Below are positions 27,606-35,829 of a DNA stretch of 64,000 nt, piece after piece. Under the pieces are notes generated by a model. The model did not search any database, had not been told where the DNA came from, and saw only the letters and a list, made by a program, of their open reading frames with translations. The translations under genes and the position numbers were made by a program. This DNA comes from Planctomycetota bacterium (lineage in GTDB: Bacteria > Planctomycetota > Phycisphaerae > Phycisphaerales > SM1A02), in assembly GCA_021414025.1 (NCBI GenBank), contig JAIOPG010000002.1, positions 1 through 64,000 on the forward strand, read 5' to 3'. How positions within the stretch are numbered: position 1 is the first letter of the stretch; every line of letters starts with the position of its first letter.

Positions 27606-27720
27606 AAGGAGTGGTTCCCGGGCCGGAATAGCCCAACCGGAAGTGTAACCAGCATAAAAATTCCGGTGGCCCGCCGCCGGAGCACTCGACCGAGGTGTTT
27701 CCGCAGCCTAAACTCGCGGG

Positions 27721-28101
27721 ATGATTCTGCGCGTCTTGCGGGCCTTGAATCGCTCCTATCCGTTCGTGGTGTTCTTCGGATACCTGGCCGCCTTCGTGCT
27801 GGCGTTCATCTGCATGTTCTCTTTTCCGCTGGGCGCGCTGGTCTTGGTGATCGGCAGTGTGCTCAGCCTGGCCCTGGTGGTCTTCGTCGGCGAAGTGCTT
27901 CTGGGCGTCGAGAGAATCCTGGCGCGCCGGGCGCTGCGCAGGCGCCGCTGCCCGGCCTGCCGCATGGGTCCGGTCCAGACTAATTCGACGCGCTTCCATT
28001 GCCTCGGGTGCGGGAGTCGATTCGAGTCCAACGGATCGGCGGCCGTCGACGCGGAAGAAGAGCCGGCACCGGCCGAGGCGAAGTTCGCCGCGGTCAAGTG
28101 A
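27721..28101 (+). CDS. Small membrane protein with a C-terminal zinc ribbon
   Basis: 126 residues, not recognised. Two hydrophobic helices (about 14-34, FVVFFGYLAAFVLAFICMF, and 38-62) are followed by a basic stretch (RRALRRRR) and a zinc-ribbon-like CPAC-x15-CLGC pair, then an Ala/Glu-rich tail. Divergent from dnaN across 115 bp. Confidence 0.7.
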   Translation: MILRVLRALNRSYPFVVFFGYLAAFVLAFICMFSFPLGALVLVIGSVLSLALVVFVGEVLLGVERILARRALRRRRCPACRMGPVQTNSTRFHCLGCGSRFESNGSAAVDAEEEPAPAEAKFAAVK

Positions 28102-28125
28102 GCGCGGCCCGCCGATCGAATTGAG

Positions 28126-28710
28126 TCAATCCGCCTTGACGTGGGCCAGCAGTTCGGTGCACTGTCGGGCCAGTTCCGGACGGCCCGCGAAAATGATCAT
28201 TTCACCGGCCGGCATGACCTCGATCACCAGCGGGGCGCCATCGCTGCACAGGGTCACCCCGTGCTCGATGCCGCGTCCGTCCTTGAGAATCACCCGGATG
28301 AGGTCGCGCAAAGTGTGGGCATCGGCCAGCGTGAAAACCAGCGGATCCCGCGTGTTCAACTCGACGCAGGCGGCCGCGTCCACCATCCGCCAGGCGGGGC
28401 TGGAGGCCATGCCCGGACTGACGGCCTCGAAGACCTTCCGCCAGTTGCCCACGGGAATCAGATAGGTGCGCTGCAGGTGCATCTTGTGCACCAGGGCCTC
28501 GATGAAATTGGCGATCGCGTTGCGCGGGACGCGGCGCAGGTCGGCCGGAAGCGACTTGATCTCGGCGTGATCGGCGGCGGCGACATCGATCACCACCACG
28601 GAGGGGGAGTCGGCGAGCTCGAGTCGAAATTCCTTCGGGGTGTCCGTCGCCTTGGTCACGCCAAGCCGGCGGAGGAGGGACCACGCTTCTTCAAATGTGA
28701 CAAATTCCAC
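28126..28710 (-). CDS. Conserved hypothetical protein
   Basis: 194 residues, soluble and acidic, with no motif I recognise. Strand-rich segments such as EFRLELADSPSVVVIDVAA, RTYLIPVGNWRKVFE and APLVIEVMPAGEMIIFAG suggest two related halves. Codon use and absence of overlaps with other convincing genes support it as coding. Convergent with the small membrane protein gene and divergent from the phosphatase gene. Confidence 0.65.
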   Translation of the reverse strand: MEFVTFEEAWSLLRRLGVTKATDTPKEFRLELADSPSVVVIDVAAADHAEIKSLPADLRRVPRNAIANFIEALVHKMHLQRTYLIPVGNWRKVFEAVSPGMASSPAWRMVDAAACVELNTRDPLVFTLADAHTLRDLIRVILKDGRGIEHGVTLCSDGAPLVIEVMPAGEMIIFAGRPELARQCTELLAHVKAD

Positions 28711-28806
28711 GGGTGTCTCGGTTGAAGGCCCTACGAGGGCGTGGCAGGGATGCTACAGCAGTTTTGCGCGGCGAGCGCGGGCCAAAAGTTGTACCCTACG
28801 CGCCCT

Positions 28807-29259
28807 ATGAAAACGGTGCTCTTCCTCTGCACCGGCAACACCTGCCGCTCGCCGATGGCGGAGGCGATTGCCCGGGCGCTCGTCGATCGGGGTGCCGTGC
28901 CGGGTCTCTCGAAGGATGTCTTCTTCGCCAGCGCCGGATTGTCCGCGGGGGATGGCCTTCCGGTGAGCCGCGAAACCGTGGCGGCGTTGGACAAGCTCGC
29001 CATCGCCCATGAGGGGCACAGCAAACGCGTCACTCCGGCCATGATCCGCAAGGCCGACGTGACCTTTGTGATGACGGAAAGCCACCTGCTGGCCGCGCAA
29101 CGGCTGGTCGACCATGACGAGAATCAGGATAGGATCGTGCTGCTCGATCCCAAGGGGGACATCGACGATCCCATCGGCAAGGGCCAGTCGGCCTACGATG
29201 CCCTGTCGAACCGCTTCATGAAGATCATTCCCAAGCAGCTGGCGGAGAACCTGAAATGA
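28807..29259 (+). CDS. Low-molecular-weight protein tyrosine phosphatase family
   Basis: 150 residues from ATG 28807. The P-loop FLCTGNTCRSPMAEAIA (C-x5-R-S) is at residues 6-22 and the general-acid aspartate is in the late DPKGDIDDPIG region. The family comprises tyrosine phosphatases and arsenate reductases; no CxC pair of the arsenate type is seen. It lies 10 bases before rpiB, so the two are probably co-transcribed, an association seen in other bacteria. Confidence 0.9.
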   Translation: MKTVLFLCTGNTCRSPMAEAIARALVDRGAVPGLSKDVFFASAGLSAGDGLPVSRETVAALDKLAIAHEGHSKRVTPAMIRKADVTFVMTESHLLAAQRLVDHDENQDRIVLLDPKGDIDDPIGKGQSAYDALSNRFMKIIPKQLAENLK

Positions 29260-29269
29260 CGGTGACCAA

Positions 29270-29746
29270 GTGAAAATCGTGCTGGGTTCGGACCACCGCG
29301 GGAACCATGTCGCCCAGACGCTGCTGACCCAGCTCCGGACCGACGGGCATGAGGTCAACTTGCTGGGAGACAGCGGCGGTCAGATGTCCGACTATCCCGA
29401 CTCCGCCTGGCATGTGGCCATCGCCGTCGCCAACAAGGAGGCGGATCGGGGCATCCTGATCTGCGGAACCGGCATCGGCATGTGCATCGCCGCCAACAAG
29501 ATCAAGGGGATCCGCGCCGCCCTGGCCCAGGACGAACTGAGCGCCCAATTGAGCCGCACACACAACGACGCCAACGTGCTCTGCCTTAGCGCCGACCTGC
29601 TCGGACAGACGTTGATGAAGCGCATCGTGGACATGTGGTTCCGCACCGCGTTCGACGGCGGCCGCCATGAGCGGCGCCTCGCCAAGATCGCGATGATCGA
29701 GAACGGCCAGAACCCGTCGGCTACGAAACCCCAGACCAGCGGCTGA
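29270..29746 (+). CDS. rpiB: Ribose-5-phosphate isomerase B
   Basis: Interconverts ribose 5-phosphate and ribulose 5-phosphate. 158 residues. Motifs: GSDHRGNHVAQTL, DYPDSAW, GILICGTGIGMCIAANKIKGIRAAL with the catalytic cysteine in ICGTGIG, and RTHNDANVLCL. GTG start 29270. The 3' end overlaps the convergent pepA gene by 26 bases. Confidence 0.95.
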   Translation: MKIVLGSDHRGNHVAQTLLTQLRTDGHEVNLLGDSGGQMSDYPDSAWHVAIAVANKEADRGILICGTGIGMCIAANKIKGIRAALAQDELSAQLSRTHNDANVLCLSADLLGQTLMKRIVDMWFRTAFDGGRHERRLAKIAMIENGQNPSATKPQTSG

Positions 29747-31193
29747 GCAGCTCGACCAGAGTGCGCACGCCCCAGCCGGTGGGGCCGGCGGCGCCGAGGT
29801 CCTGGTTGCTCTCCGTGTTGGCCATGCCGGCGATGTCCAGATGGCACCAGGGCATTTTCTCGTCGACGAAGAAACTCAGGAAGGCGGCGCCCTGAATGGG
29901 ATGCGCCGAACGCTGCGGATTGCTGTTGATCAGGTCTGCGTGCTGGCCGCGCATGAAATCGCGGTGCTCCTTCCACAGCGGCAGGCGCCACACCGCCTCG
30001 CCCGCGGCGGCGGCGGCCTCCTCCACCTTGCGGCGCAGCGGCTCGTTCTCGCAGAAGAGGCCGGCGCTGAAGTGGCCCAGCGCGACCACGACTCCGCCGG
30101 TGAGGGTGGCCAGGTCGATGATCGCGGTCGGCTTCATGGTCCGGCACGCGTAGCTCAAGGCGTCGGCCAGCACCAGCCGGCCCTCGGCGTCGGTGTTGGT
30201 CACTTCGACCGTCACGCCGTTGTGCATGGTGATGATGTCGTCGGGGCGGTAGCTGTCACCGCCCACCATGTTCTCCGCGGTCGGCAGCACGCCGGTCACG
30301 TGGATGGGCAGCTTCAGGGCCGCGATGGCCCGCATGGCGCCGATGACGGCCATGCCTCCGCACTTGTCGTACTTCATGCCCTTCATGCCATTGTTCACCT
30401 TGAGCGAATAACCGCCGGTGTCGTAGGTGATGGTCTTGCCGACCAGCACGATGTGCTGGTTCCGCGAGCGCGGGGCGATCGTGCGCGGCTTGTGCTCCAG
30501 CATGATCAGGCAGGGCTTGGACGCGCTGGCCTTGCCGACGTTCACGATGCCGCCCATGCCCAGTTTCTGCGCCTCCTTGAAGCCGATCACGCGGGTGCGC
30601 AGGCCGCTGGTGCGGCCGAGTTTCTTCGCCTGCTGCGCCACCCAGTCGGGAAGGCAGATGTTGGGTGGAGTCGCCGCCATGGCCCGGGCCGCGTTGACGG
30701 CGGAGGCGATGGTGACGCCGCGGGACATGCCCGCGAGGAAGGCCTTGTCGCTCGAGTGCAGGTCGAGGCTCGGCAGCTTCTTGGTCTTCTTCGTCGCCTT
30801 GCCGTCGAAGTCATCAAAGCGCCACGCAGCCAGCGAGATGCCCTCGGCGAAGCTCTGACCAAGCGTGCCCGGCGACGTGTGGCGGCGGTCGATGCCCGCG
30901 GGCACTTCGACTTCGAGTGCGCCGACCTTCATGCGCGCCAGGGTCTTGGCCAGGCGGGCGCCGGCGATGCGCATGCTGGTGGCCGAAAATGATTTCCGCT
31001 CCCCGAGGCCCAGGGCGAGAATGTTCTTGCCGGCGGATACCGCCTCGCCGTTGTCGGCCCGGAACCCGGGATGCGCCAGGGCCGCGGCGACCGCCGCCGC
31101 GTGCTTGGAACCGCGGATGGACTTGTCGCCGTCGAAGAGGAAGATCAGGGTGCAGGGCTTTGCGCCACGCCGCGCTCGAATGTTCTGGTACAT
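29721..31193 (-). CDS. pepA: Leucyl aminopeptidase (M17)
   Basis: Hexameric dizinc aminopeptidase. 490 residues: variable N-terminal domain, then the catalytic domain with VGKTITYDTGGYSLK (metal-ligating Lys and Asp), MKYDKCGGMAVIGAM, ENMVGGDSYRPDDI and the M17 signature NTDAEGRLVLADAL, then ATLTGGVVVALG and TGWGVRTL. The third base pairing with rpiB at the 3' end produces a 26-base convergent overlap, which could allow antisense interference. Confidence 0.94.
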   Translation of the reverse strand: MYQNIRARRGAKPCTLIFLFDGDKSIRGSKHAAAVAAALAHPGFRADNGEAVSAGKNILALGLGERKSFSATSMRIAGARLAKTLARMKVGALEVEVPAGIDRRHTSPGTLGQSFAEGISLAAWRFDDFDGKATKKTKKLPSLDLHSSDKAFLAGMSRGVTIASAVNAARAMAATPPNICLPDWVAQQAKKLGRTSGLRTRVIGFKEAQKLGMGGIVNVGKASASKPCLIMLEHKPRTIAPRSRNQHIVLVGKTITYDTGGYSLKVNNGMKGMKYDKCGGMAVIGAMRAIAALKLPIHVTGVLPTAENMVGGDSYRPDDIITMHNGVTVEVTNTDAEGRLVLADALSYACRTMKPTAIIDLATLTGGVVVALGHFSAGLFCENEPLRRKVEEAAAAAGEAVWRLPLWKEHRDFMRGQHADLINSNPQRSAHPIQGAAFLSFFVDEKMPWCHLDIAGMANTESNQDLGAAGPTGWGVRTLVELLSRWSGVS

Positions 31194-31296
31194 GGGCGGC
31201 CAGTGTAAGGGCTGTCGCGAGGTGCACGCGCGGCGCTGATCCCGATGCGCACGGCGAACATTTCAAAGGAACGGGGTTCTTCGCTAGGCTTGCGTG

Positions 31297-33228
31297 ATGG
31301 ATGCAGCGGATGTCATCGTGATTGGCGGCGGGCACGCGGGCGTGGAGGCCGCGGCGGCTGCGTCGCGCATGCTCGGCAGCGGCGCGCGGGTGCTGATGAT
31401 CACGATGGATCCAACCCGAATCGGAGCCATGAGTTGCAACCCGGCCATCGGGGGTCTCGCCAAAGGACAAATGGTGAGGGAAATTGACGCGCTGGGCGGC
31501 GTGATGGGCGAGGCCGCCGACCGCGCCGGCATCCAGTTCCGCGTGCTCAACGCCTCCAAGGGTCCCGCGGTGTGGGGGCCGCGCGCCCAGTGCGACAAGC
31601 ACGCCTATCCCGCCGAAGTGCAGCGGATCGTGGCCCGGCATGGCGTTCAGGTTTGCGCCGGAACCGTCGAGCGCATCGAGGTGCGCGACGGTGTGTGCGT
31701 CGGCGTGACGCTGGCCGTTGGAGCCCGTCGCTTCATCGTGGATCCGGGGGCGTTGCACGCCAACGACAGCGGCGCGCAGCAGGCGAGGCCGATCTATGTC
31801 GCCGATCCCGAAAGCGCCGCCACGACTTCAGCGCTCACCATCGCCGCCAGGGCCGTGGTGCTGACCACCGGAACCTTCATGCGGGCTCTGATGCACACGG
31901 GCGAGACGAAGACTCCGGGCGGACGCGTGGGCGAAGGCAGCGCCGTCGGCATTTCCGCGGCGCTTACTTCGCTCGGCTTCGAGCTGGGGCGTTTGAAGAC
32001 CGGCACGCCTCCGCGCCTGGCCAAGGAGACGCTGGACTGGGAGAACCTGAAGCCGCAGTGGGGCGACGAAGCGCCGCAGCGATTCAGCGACAGGACGCCC
32101 GCGGGCGAGTTTCCCAAGCTGCCGCAGGTGGAGTGCCGGCAAACCGAGACCAGCGCCGCGATTCACGACCTGGTGCGGGCGAATCTGCACCGCGCCCCGA
32201 TGTACGCCGGCGAGATGGAGGCGGAGTGCGGCCCGCGCTACTGCCCGAGCCTGGAGGACAAGGTGGTGCGCTTCGCTCAGCGCGACCATCACGGGGTCTT
32301 TCTCGAGCCCGAGTGCCTCTTCACCAATGAGATCTACTGCAACGGCATCTCCACCAGCCTGCCTGCGGAAGTGCAGGAAGGCATCGTCAAGGGGATGCGC
32401 GGCTGTGAACACGCACGGATCCTGCGCTACGGCTATGCCGTTGAATACGACATGGTCTGGCCGCATCAACTCGACGCGACCGCCGAGACCAAGCGGGTCG
32501 AGCGGCTCTTTCTCGCGGGACAGATCAACGGAACCAGCGGTTACGAGGAGGCAGCGGCACAGGGGCTGGTCGCGGGCATGAACGCGGCGCTGCGCGTGCG
32601 CGGCGAGGAACCCGTCCGGCTTGGCCGTGACGAGGCCTACCTGGGCGTGCTGCTGGACGACCTGGTGGTGCGCAAGCCGCGCGAACCCTACCGCATGTTC
32701 ACCAGCCGCGCCGAGCACCGGCTTTCGCTTCGCGCCGACAACGCGGACCAGCGGCTTACGCCAATGGGACGCGATCTCGGCCTGGTCGGCGACGCGCAGT
32801 GGGGGGCCTACGAACGGCGGCAGCGGGATCTTGCACAGATCCGCGAATCGCTCACCCGCGGCAAGATCGAAGGCGTCCGCGCGCATGAGTGGGCGAGGCG
32901 GCCCGAGGCCACGCTGGAGCAACTCGCGAGCGTCTGCGTTGAAGGCGTTGATCGGCAGTTGCTCGCGCGAGTCTCCAGCGATCTGCGCTATTCGGGGTAC
33001 CTCGTGCATCAGCGGACCGACATCCGCCGGCAAAAAGAGAGCGAGAACGTGCCGATTCCGAGGGAGTTCGACGTGCTGCAGGTGCGCGGCCTGCGCTCCG
33101 AGGCCGCCGAGGTGATCCTTCGCCATCGTCCGGCCACGCTGGGTCAGGCGGGGCGCCTGGCGGGAGTCAATCCTGCCGACGTCACGCTGGTCGCACTGGC
33201 GCTTCGGCGCCACGGTACCCTTGCCTGA
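31297..33228 (+). CDS. mnmG: tRNA uridine 5-carboxymethylaminomethyl modification enzyme MnmG
   Basis: With MnmE, modifies U34 of tRNAs reading two-codon sets. 643 residues with the FAD Rossmann motif VIVIGGGHAGVEAAAAASRM, SCNPAIGGLAKGQMVREIDALGG, LKTGTPPRL, the C-P-S-L motif (CPSLEDKVVRF), and GQINGTSGYEEAAAQGL. The insert around residues 135-180 (ADPESAATTS) is slightly longer than in E. coli. Start ATG 31297; GTG 31294 is adjacent. mnmE is not adjacent. Confidence 0.96.
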   Translation: MDAADVIVIGGGHAGVEAAAAASRMLGSGARVLMITMDPTRIGAMSCNPAIGGLAKGQMVREIDALGGVMGEAADRAGIQFRVLNASKGPAVWGPRAQCDKHAYPAEVQRIVARHGVQVCAGTVERIEVRDGVCVGVTLAVGARRFIVDPGALHANDSGAQQARPIYVADPESAATTSALTIAARAVVLTTGTFMRALMHTGETKTPGGRVGEGSAVGISAALTSLGFELGRLKTGTPPRLAKETLDWENLKPQWGDEAPQRFSDRTPAGEFPKLPQVECRQTETSAAIHDLVRANLHRAPMYAGEMEAECGPRYCPSLEDKVVRFAQRDHHGVFLEPECLFTNEIYCNGISTSLPAEVQEGIVKGMRGCEHARILRYGYAVEYDMVWPHQLDATAETKRVERLFLAGQINGTSGYEEAAAQGLVAGMNAALRVRGEEPVRLGRDEAYLGVLLDDLVVRKPREPYRMFTSRAEHRLSLRADNADQRLTPMGRDLGLVGDAQWGAYERRQRDLAQIRESLTRGKIEGVRAHEWARRPEATLEQLASVCVEGVDRQLLARVSSDLRYSGYLVHQRTDIRRQKESENVPIPREFDVLQVRGLRSEAAEVILRHRPATLGQAGRLAGVNPADVTLVALALRRHGTLA

Positions 33229-33238
33229 GCGTATTTTT

Positions 33239-33311
33239 GCCACCGTAGCTCAATTGGTAGAGCACTTGATTTGTAATCATGAGGTTGTCGGTTCGATTCC
33301 GATCGGTGGCT
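33239..33311 (+). tRNA. tRNA-Thr (anticodon TGT)
   Basis: A complete cloverleaf: acceptor GCCACCG/CGGTGGC, D-arm with AATTGGTA, anticodon loop TTTGTAA, T-arm GTCGG-TTCGATT-CCGAT, discriminator T. The anticodon stem carries one T-T mismatch. CCA is not encoded. It is 10 bases after mnmG and 30 bases before the HD-GYP gene. Confidence 0.95.
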
Positions 33312-33341
33312 TCTCACTCAATCAAACCATTTCGAGGACCC

Positions 33342-35348
33342 ATGAGCTACCGATTTCGACTCACCCTCATCCTGATTTCGGTCGCCGCCATCAGCGCGTT
33401 GTTCATGGGCGTGCTCTGCTTCCGCATCATGCGCAAAGAGCTTGAGATCGCCGCCATCGGCTGGTCGCAGGACATCGCCGTCTCCACGGCGCATTTTTTG
33501 ACCCGCTCCGGCTTGACCATCGAGAAGCTGGAGAGCGATCCGGAGCTCTTCAAGAAATTGAACGCAGCCAAGGAAACCATGGATCTGGAGATGGATGAGA
33601 CGCCGAGCATCTGGGAAAGCACGGTCATCGCGGTGCCGGAAGGGGATAAATGGCGCATCATCGCCCGGCAGGATCCGCCCGACACCGACTACGCACCCGT
33701 GGGCTCGATCATCTCGGTCGAACCCATGGACGCCCACACGCCGAGGATTTCGGTGGACAAGCGAACCGCGGGATGGTTCCAGACTCCGCGGGCGAGATTC
33801 TTCGGCGCCGCCGAGCCGTTGGACGACCACAAGGGGGTGATCCTGATCGGCGCCCGCGAGGAAATGGTCACCGGCATTTTTCTGGAGATCTTCGAGACCA
33901 CCGCCATCGCCTTCGCCGTGGTGGCCTTCCTGGGCGTGCTCGTCTCCTGGCCGCTCTCCAAGCGGATGGTCCGCCCCATCCAGGCCATCCGGAGCTTCGC
34001 CACTGCGCTGGACCAGGGTCATTTCGAGAAGCGGCTTGAGCCCGCGGGCCCCGCGGAGATCAAGGCGCTCTTCGCGGACCTCAACCGCTTCGCCCGAAAC
34101 CTGGCCGATCGCGAGCAGCTCGTGCAGCGCAACCGGCAGCTGCGCGGCACCGTGGAGTCCCAGGAGTCGCGGGCCAACGCGCTGAGCGCGCTGGAAGTGG
34201 ACTTCTCGCAGCTCACCGACTTCGACCTGCTGATGGGCCGCGTGCTTGAGACCGTGCCGCGGGTAACGCACTCGCGCTTCTGCGGCATCTTTCTCGCCGA
34301 GGGCGGCGAGCTGACGCTGGGCTACGCAGTGCACGCGGGAAAGTCACGCAAGGCCCGGCAGGCGGTCATCGGGCACTCGACCCGCTCGGTCGGCATCCTG
34401 GCCGAGGCCATCGAGCAGGCTTCGGCGCGCGTCGAACGGATCGACGCCTCCAGCGGCGCCTGGGTGGATGCCGCGGGGCTCGATGGTGTGCCCGCCGCGG
34501 CGATCGCGATGAAGTCGGGCTCGGGTGAGACCCTGGGCGTGGTGGTGGTGGCGCGGGAGAGCGGCTCGAGTCCCCAGCCCTTCACCGACCAGGAGTTGGC
34601 GGATCTGCGCCACGTCGCCAGCCTGGTGTCGATGGCGCTGGAGCGCCGCGCCGCCAACGAGACCATCCTGTGGCGCATGGTGAAGATGGCGGAGACGCGC
34701 GATCCCAGCGAGACCGGCTCGCACGTCAAGCGCGTTTCGGCGACGGCGCTGGAGATCTTCGACGGCTGGGCCAAGCGTCGCGGCATGCGCGACGAGGACG
34801 TGCAGTTCGCGCGGAGCACGCTGCGGATGGCGGCGATCCTGCACGACGTGGGCAAGGTGGGCATCAGCGACCTGGTGCTGAAGAAGCCCGGCAAGCTGAC
34901 CGACGAGGAATACGGCACGATGAAGCACCACACCCTGCTCGGCGCCGCGCTGCTGCCGGGCCACGGCCCGCACGACGAGGCCGCCCGCGAAGTCGCGATG
35001 CACCACCATGAGCGATGGGACGGCAAGGGCTACCCCGGACCGGTGAGCACCGAAAATCTGGGCAACGACATTCCCGCCCTCTCGAAGCAGGAGCTGCCCC
35101 GGACCGGGATCGCCGGCGACGACATTCCGCTCTTCGCGCGCATCGTGGCCATCGCCGACGTGTTCGACGCGCTTTCCAGCCGCCGCGCCTACAAGGAGCC
35201 CTGGACCGCCGACAAGGTGGAGGAGGAGATGCGGAGCCAGGGCGGCAAGGCCTTCGACCTGGAACTGCTGGAGATTTTCTTCGAGCGCCTTGAGCGCATC
35301 CGCGCGGCGCGCTCCAAGTATCCCGAGCAGAGCGAAGCGAAGGCTTGA
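33342..35348 (+). CDS. Membrane HD-GYP phosphodiesterase with HAMP and GAF-like domains
   Basis: 668 residues. Membrane helix at about 8-28, periplasmic sensor to about 185, second helix about 190-212 (IAFAVVAFLGVLVSWPL), HAMP domain, a GAF-like domain (about 290-440) and a C-terminal HD-GYP domain: HDVGKVGISDLVLKKPGKL, HHERWDGKGYPGP and VAIADVFDALSSRR. HD-GYP proteins hydrolyse cyclic di-GMP, so signal-dependent control of this messenger is inferred. GAGG stands 5 bases upstream of ATG 33342. The HD-GYP core is complete. Confidence 0.93.
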   Translation: MSYRFRLTLILISVAAISALFMGVLCFRIMRKELEIAAIGWSQDIAVSTAHFLTRSGLTIEKLESDPELFKKLNAAKETMDLEMDETPSIWESTVIAVPEGDKWRIIARQDPPDTDYAPVGSIISVEPMDAHTPRISVDKRTAGWFQTPRARFFGAAEPLDDHKGVILIGAREEMVTGIFLEIFETTAIAFAVVAFLGVLVSWPLSKRMVRPIQAIRSFATALDQGHFEKRLEPAGPAEIKALFADLNRFARNLADREQLVQRNRQLRGTVESQESRANALSALEVDFSQLTDFDLLMGRVLETVPRVTHSRFCGIFLAEGGELTLGYAVHAGKSRKARQAVIGHSTRSVGILAEAIEQASARVERIDASSGAWVDAAGLDGVPAAAIAMKSGSGETLGVVVVARESGSSPQPFTDQELADLRHVASLVSMALERRAANETILWRMVKMAETRDPSETGSHVKRVSATALEIFDGWAKRRGMRDEDVQFARSTLRMAAILHDVGKVGISDLVLKKPGKLTDEEYGTMKHHTLLGAALLPGHGPHDEAAREVAMHHHERWDGKGYPGPVSTENLGNDIPALSKQELPRTGIAGDDIPLFARIVAIADVFDALSSRRAYKEPWTADKVEEEMRSQGGKAFDLELLEIFFERLERIRAARSKYPEQSEAKA

Positions 35349-35795
35349 GTGACGCGTGCTCCGCTTGAATTTCGCTGGCTTGAATCGGACGCGCAGATCG
35401 ACGCCGCCTTCGACCTGATGCGTGAGCTGCGCGAAGAATTATCGCGTGATGCTTTCGTGGCCACTGTCCGCGAGATTCACTCCGTCAACGGCTATCGCAT
35501 GGCCGGCGGATTCCGGGAGGGACAGCTGGTCTGTCTCGCCGGCGTCCATCCCAACCACGGGCTCTCGCGAGGTTCCCATTTGCGGGTGGACGACCTGGTG
35601 GTGACGAAGTCCCGGCGCGGCGGCGGCGCGGGTCGCGCCATGCTGCGCTTCCTCGCCGGCGAGGCGCGGCGATTGGGGGTTCCGGCGCTGCTGCTGGATG
35701 CTCGCATCGAAGCGCAGCCCTTCTACGACAAGGTCGGATTCGAGTACCGCAACTCGACGCCCTGCTCGATCCCGGTGGAAAAGCTGCTCGATTGA
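35349..35795 (+). CDS. GNAT-family N-acetyltransferase
   Basis: 148 residues. The acetyl-CoA-binding motif A is RVDDLVVTKSRRGGGAGRAML (Q/R-x-x-G-x-G/A type), and the C-terminal PFYDKVGFEYRNSTP is the typical motif B end. Substrate unknown. GTG start directly follows the HD-GYP stop codon, so the two are co-translated and may share a signalling context. Confidence 0.87.
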   Translation: MTRAPLEFRWLESDAQIDAAFDLMRELREELSRDAFVATVREIHSVNGYRMAGGFREGQLVCLAGVHPNHGLSRGSHLRVDDLVVTKSRRGGGAGRAMLRFLAGEARRLGVPALLLDARIEAQPFYDKVGFEYRNSTPCSIPVEKLLD

Positions 35796-35812
35796 ATCGT
35801 GGAGGGACGCGT

Positions 35813-35829
35813 CGCGAAACTATTTCGCG
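35813..35829. other. Stem-loop at the arnT 3' end
   Basis: CGCGAAA and TTTCGCG with loop CTA, straddling the arnT stop codon between two convergent genes. No T-run follows on either strand, so termination here would need Rho. Confidence 0.4.

Noticed and set aside
26484-27720. Replication origin near dnaN
   Set aside because: dnaA, recF and gyrB are not adjacent and no cluster of DnaA boxes (TTATCCACA) is seen in the flanks.
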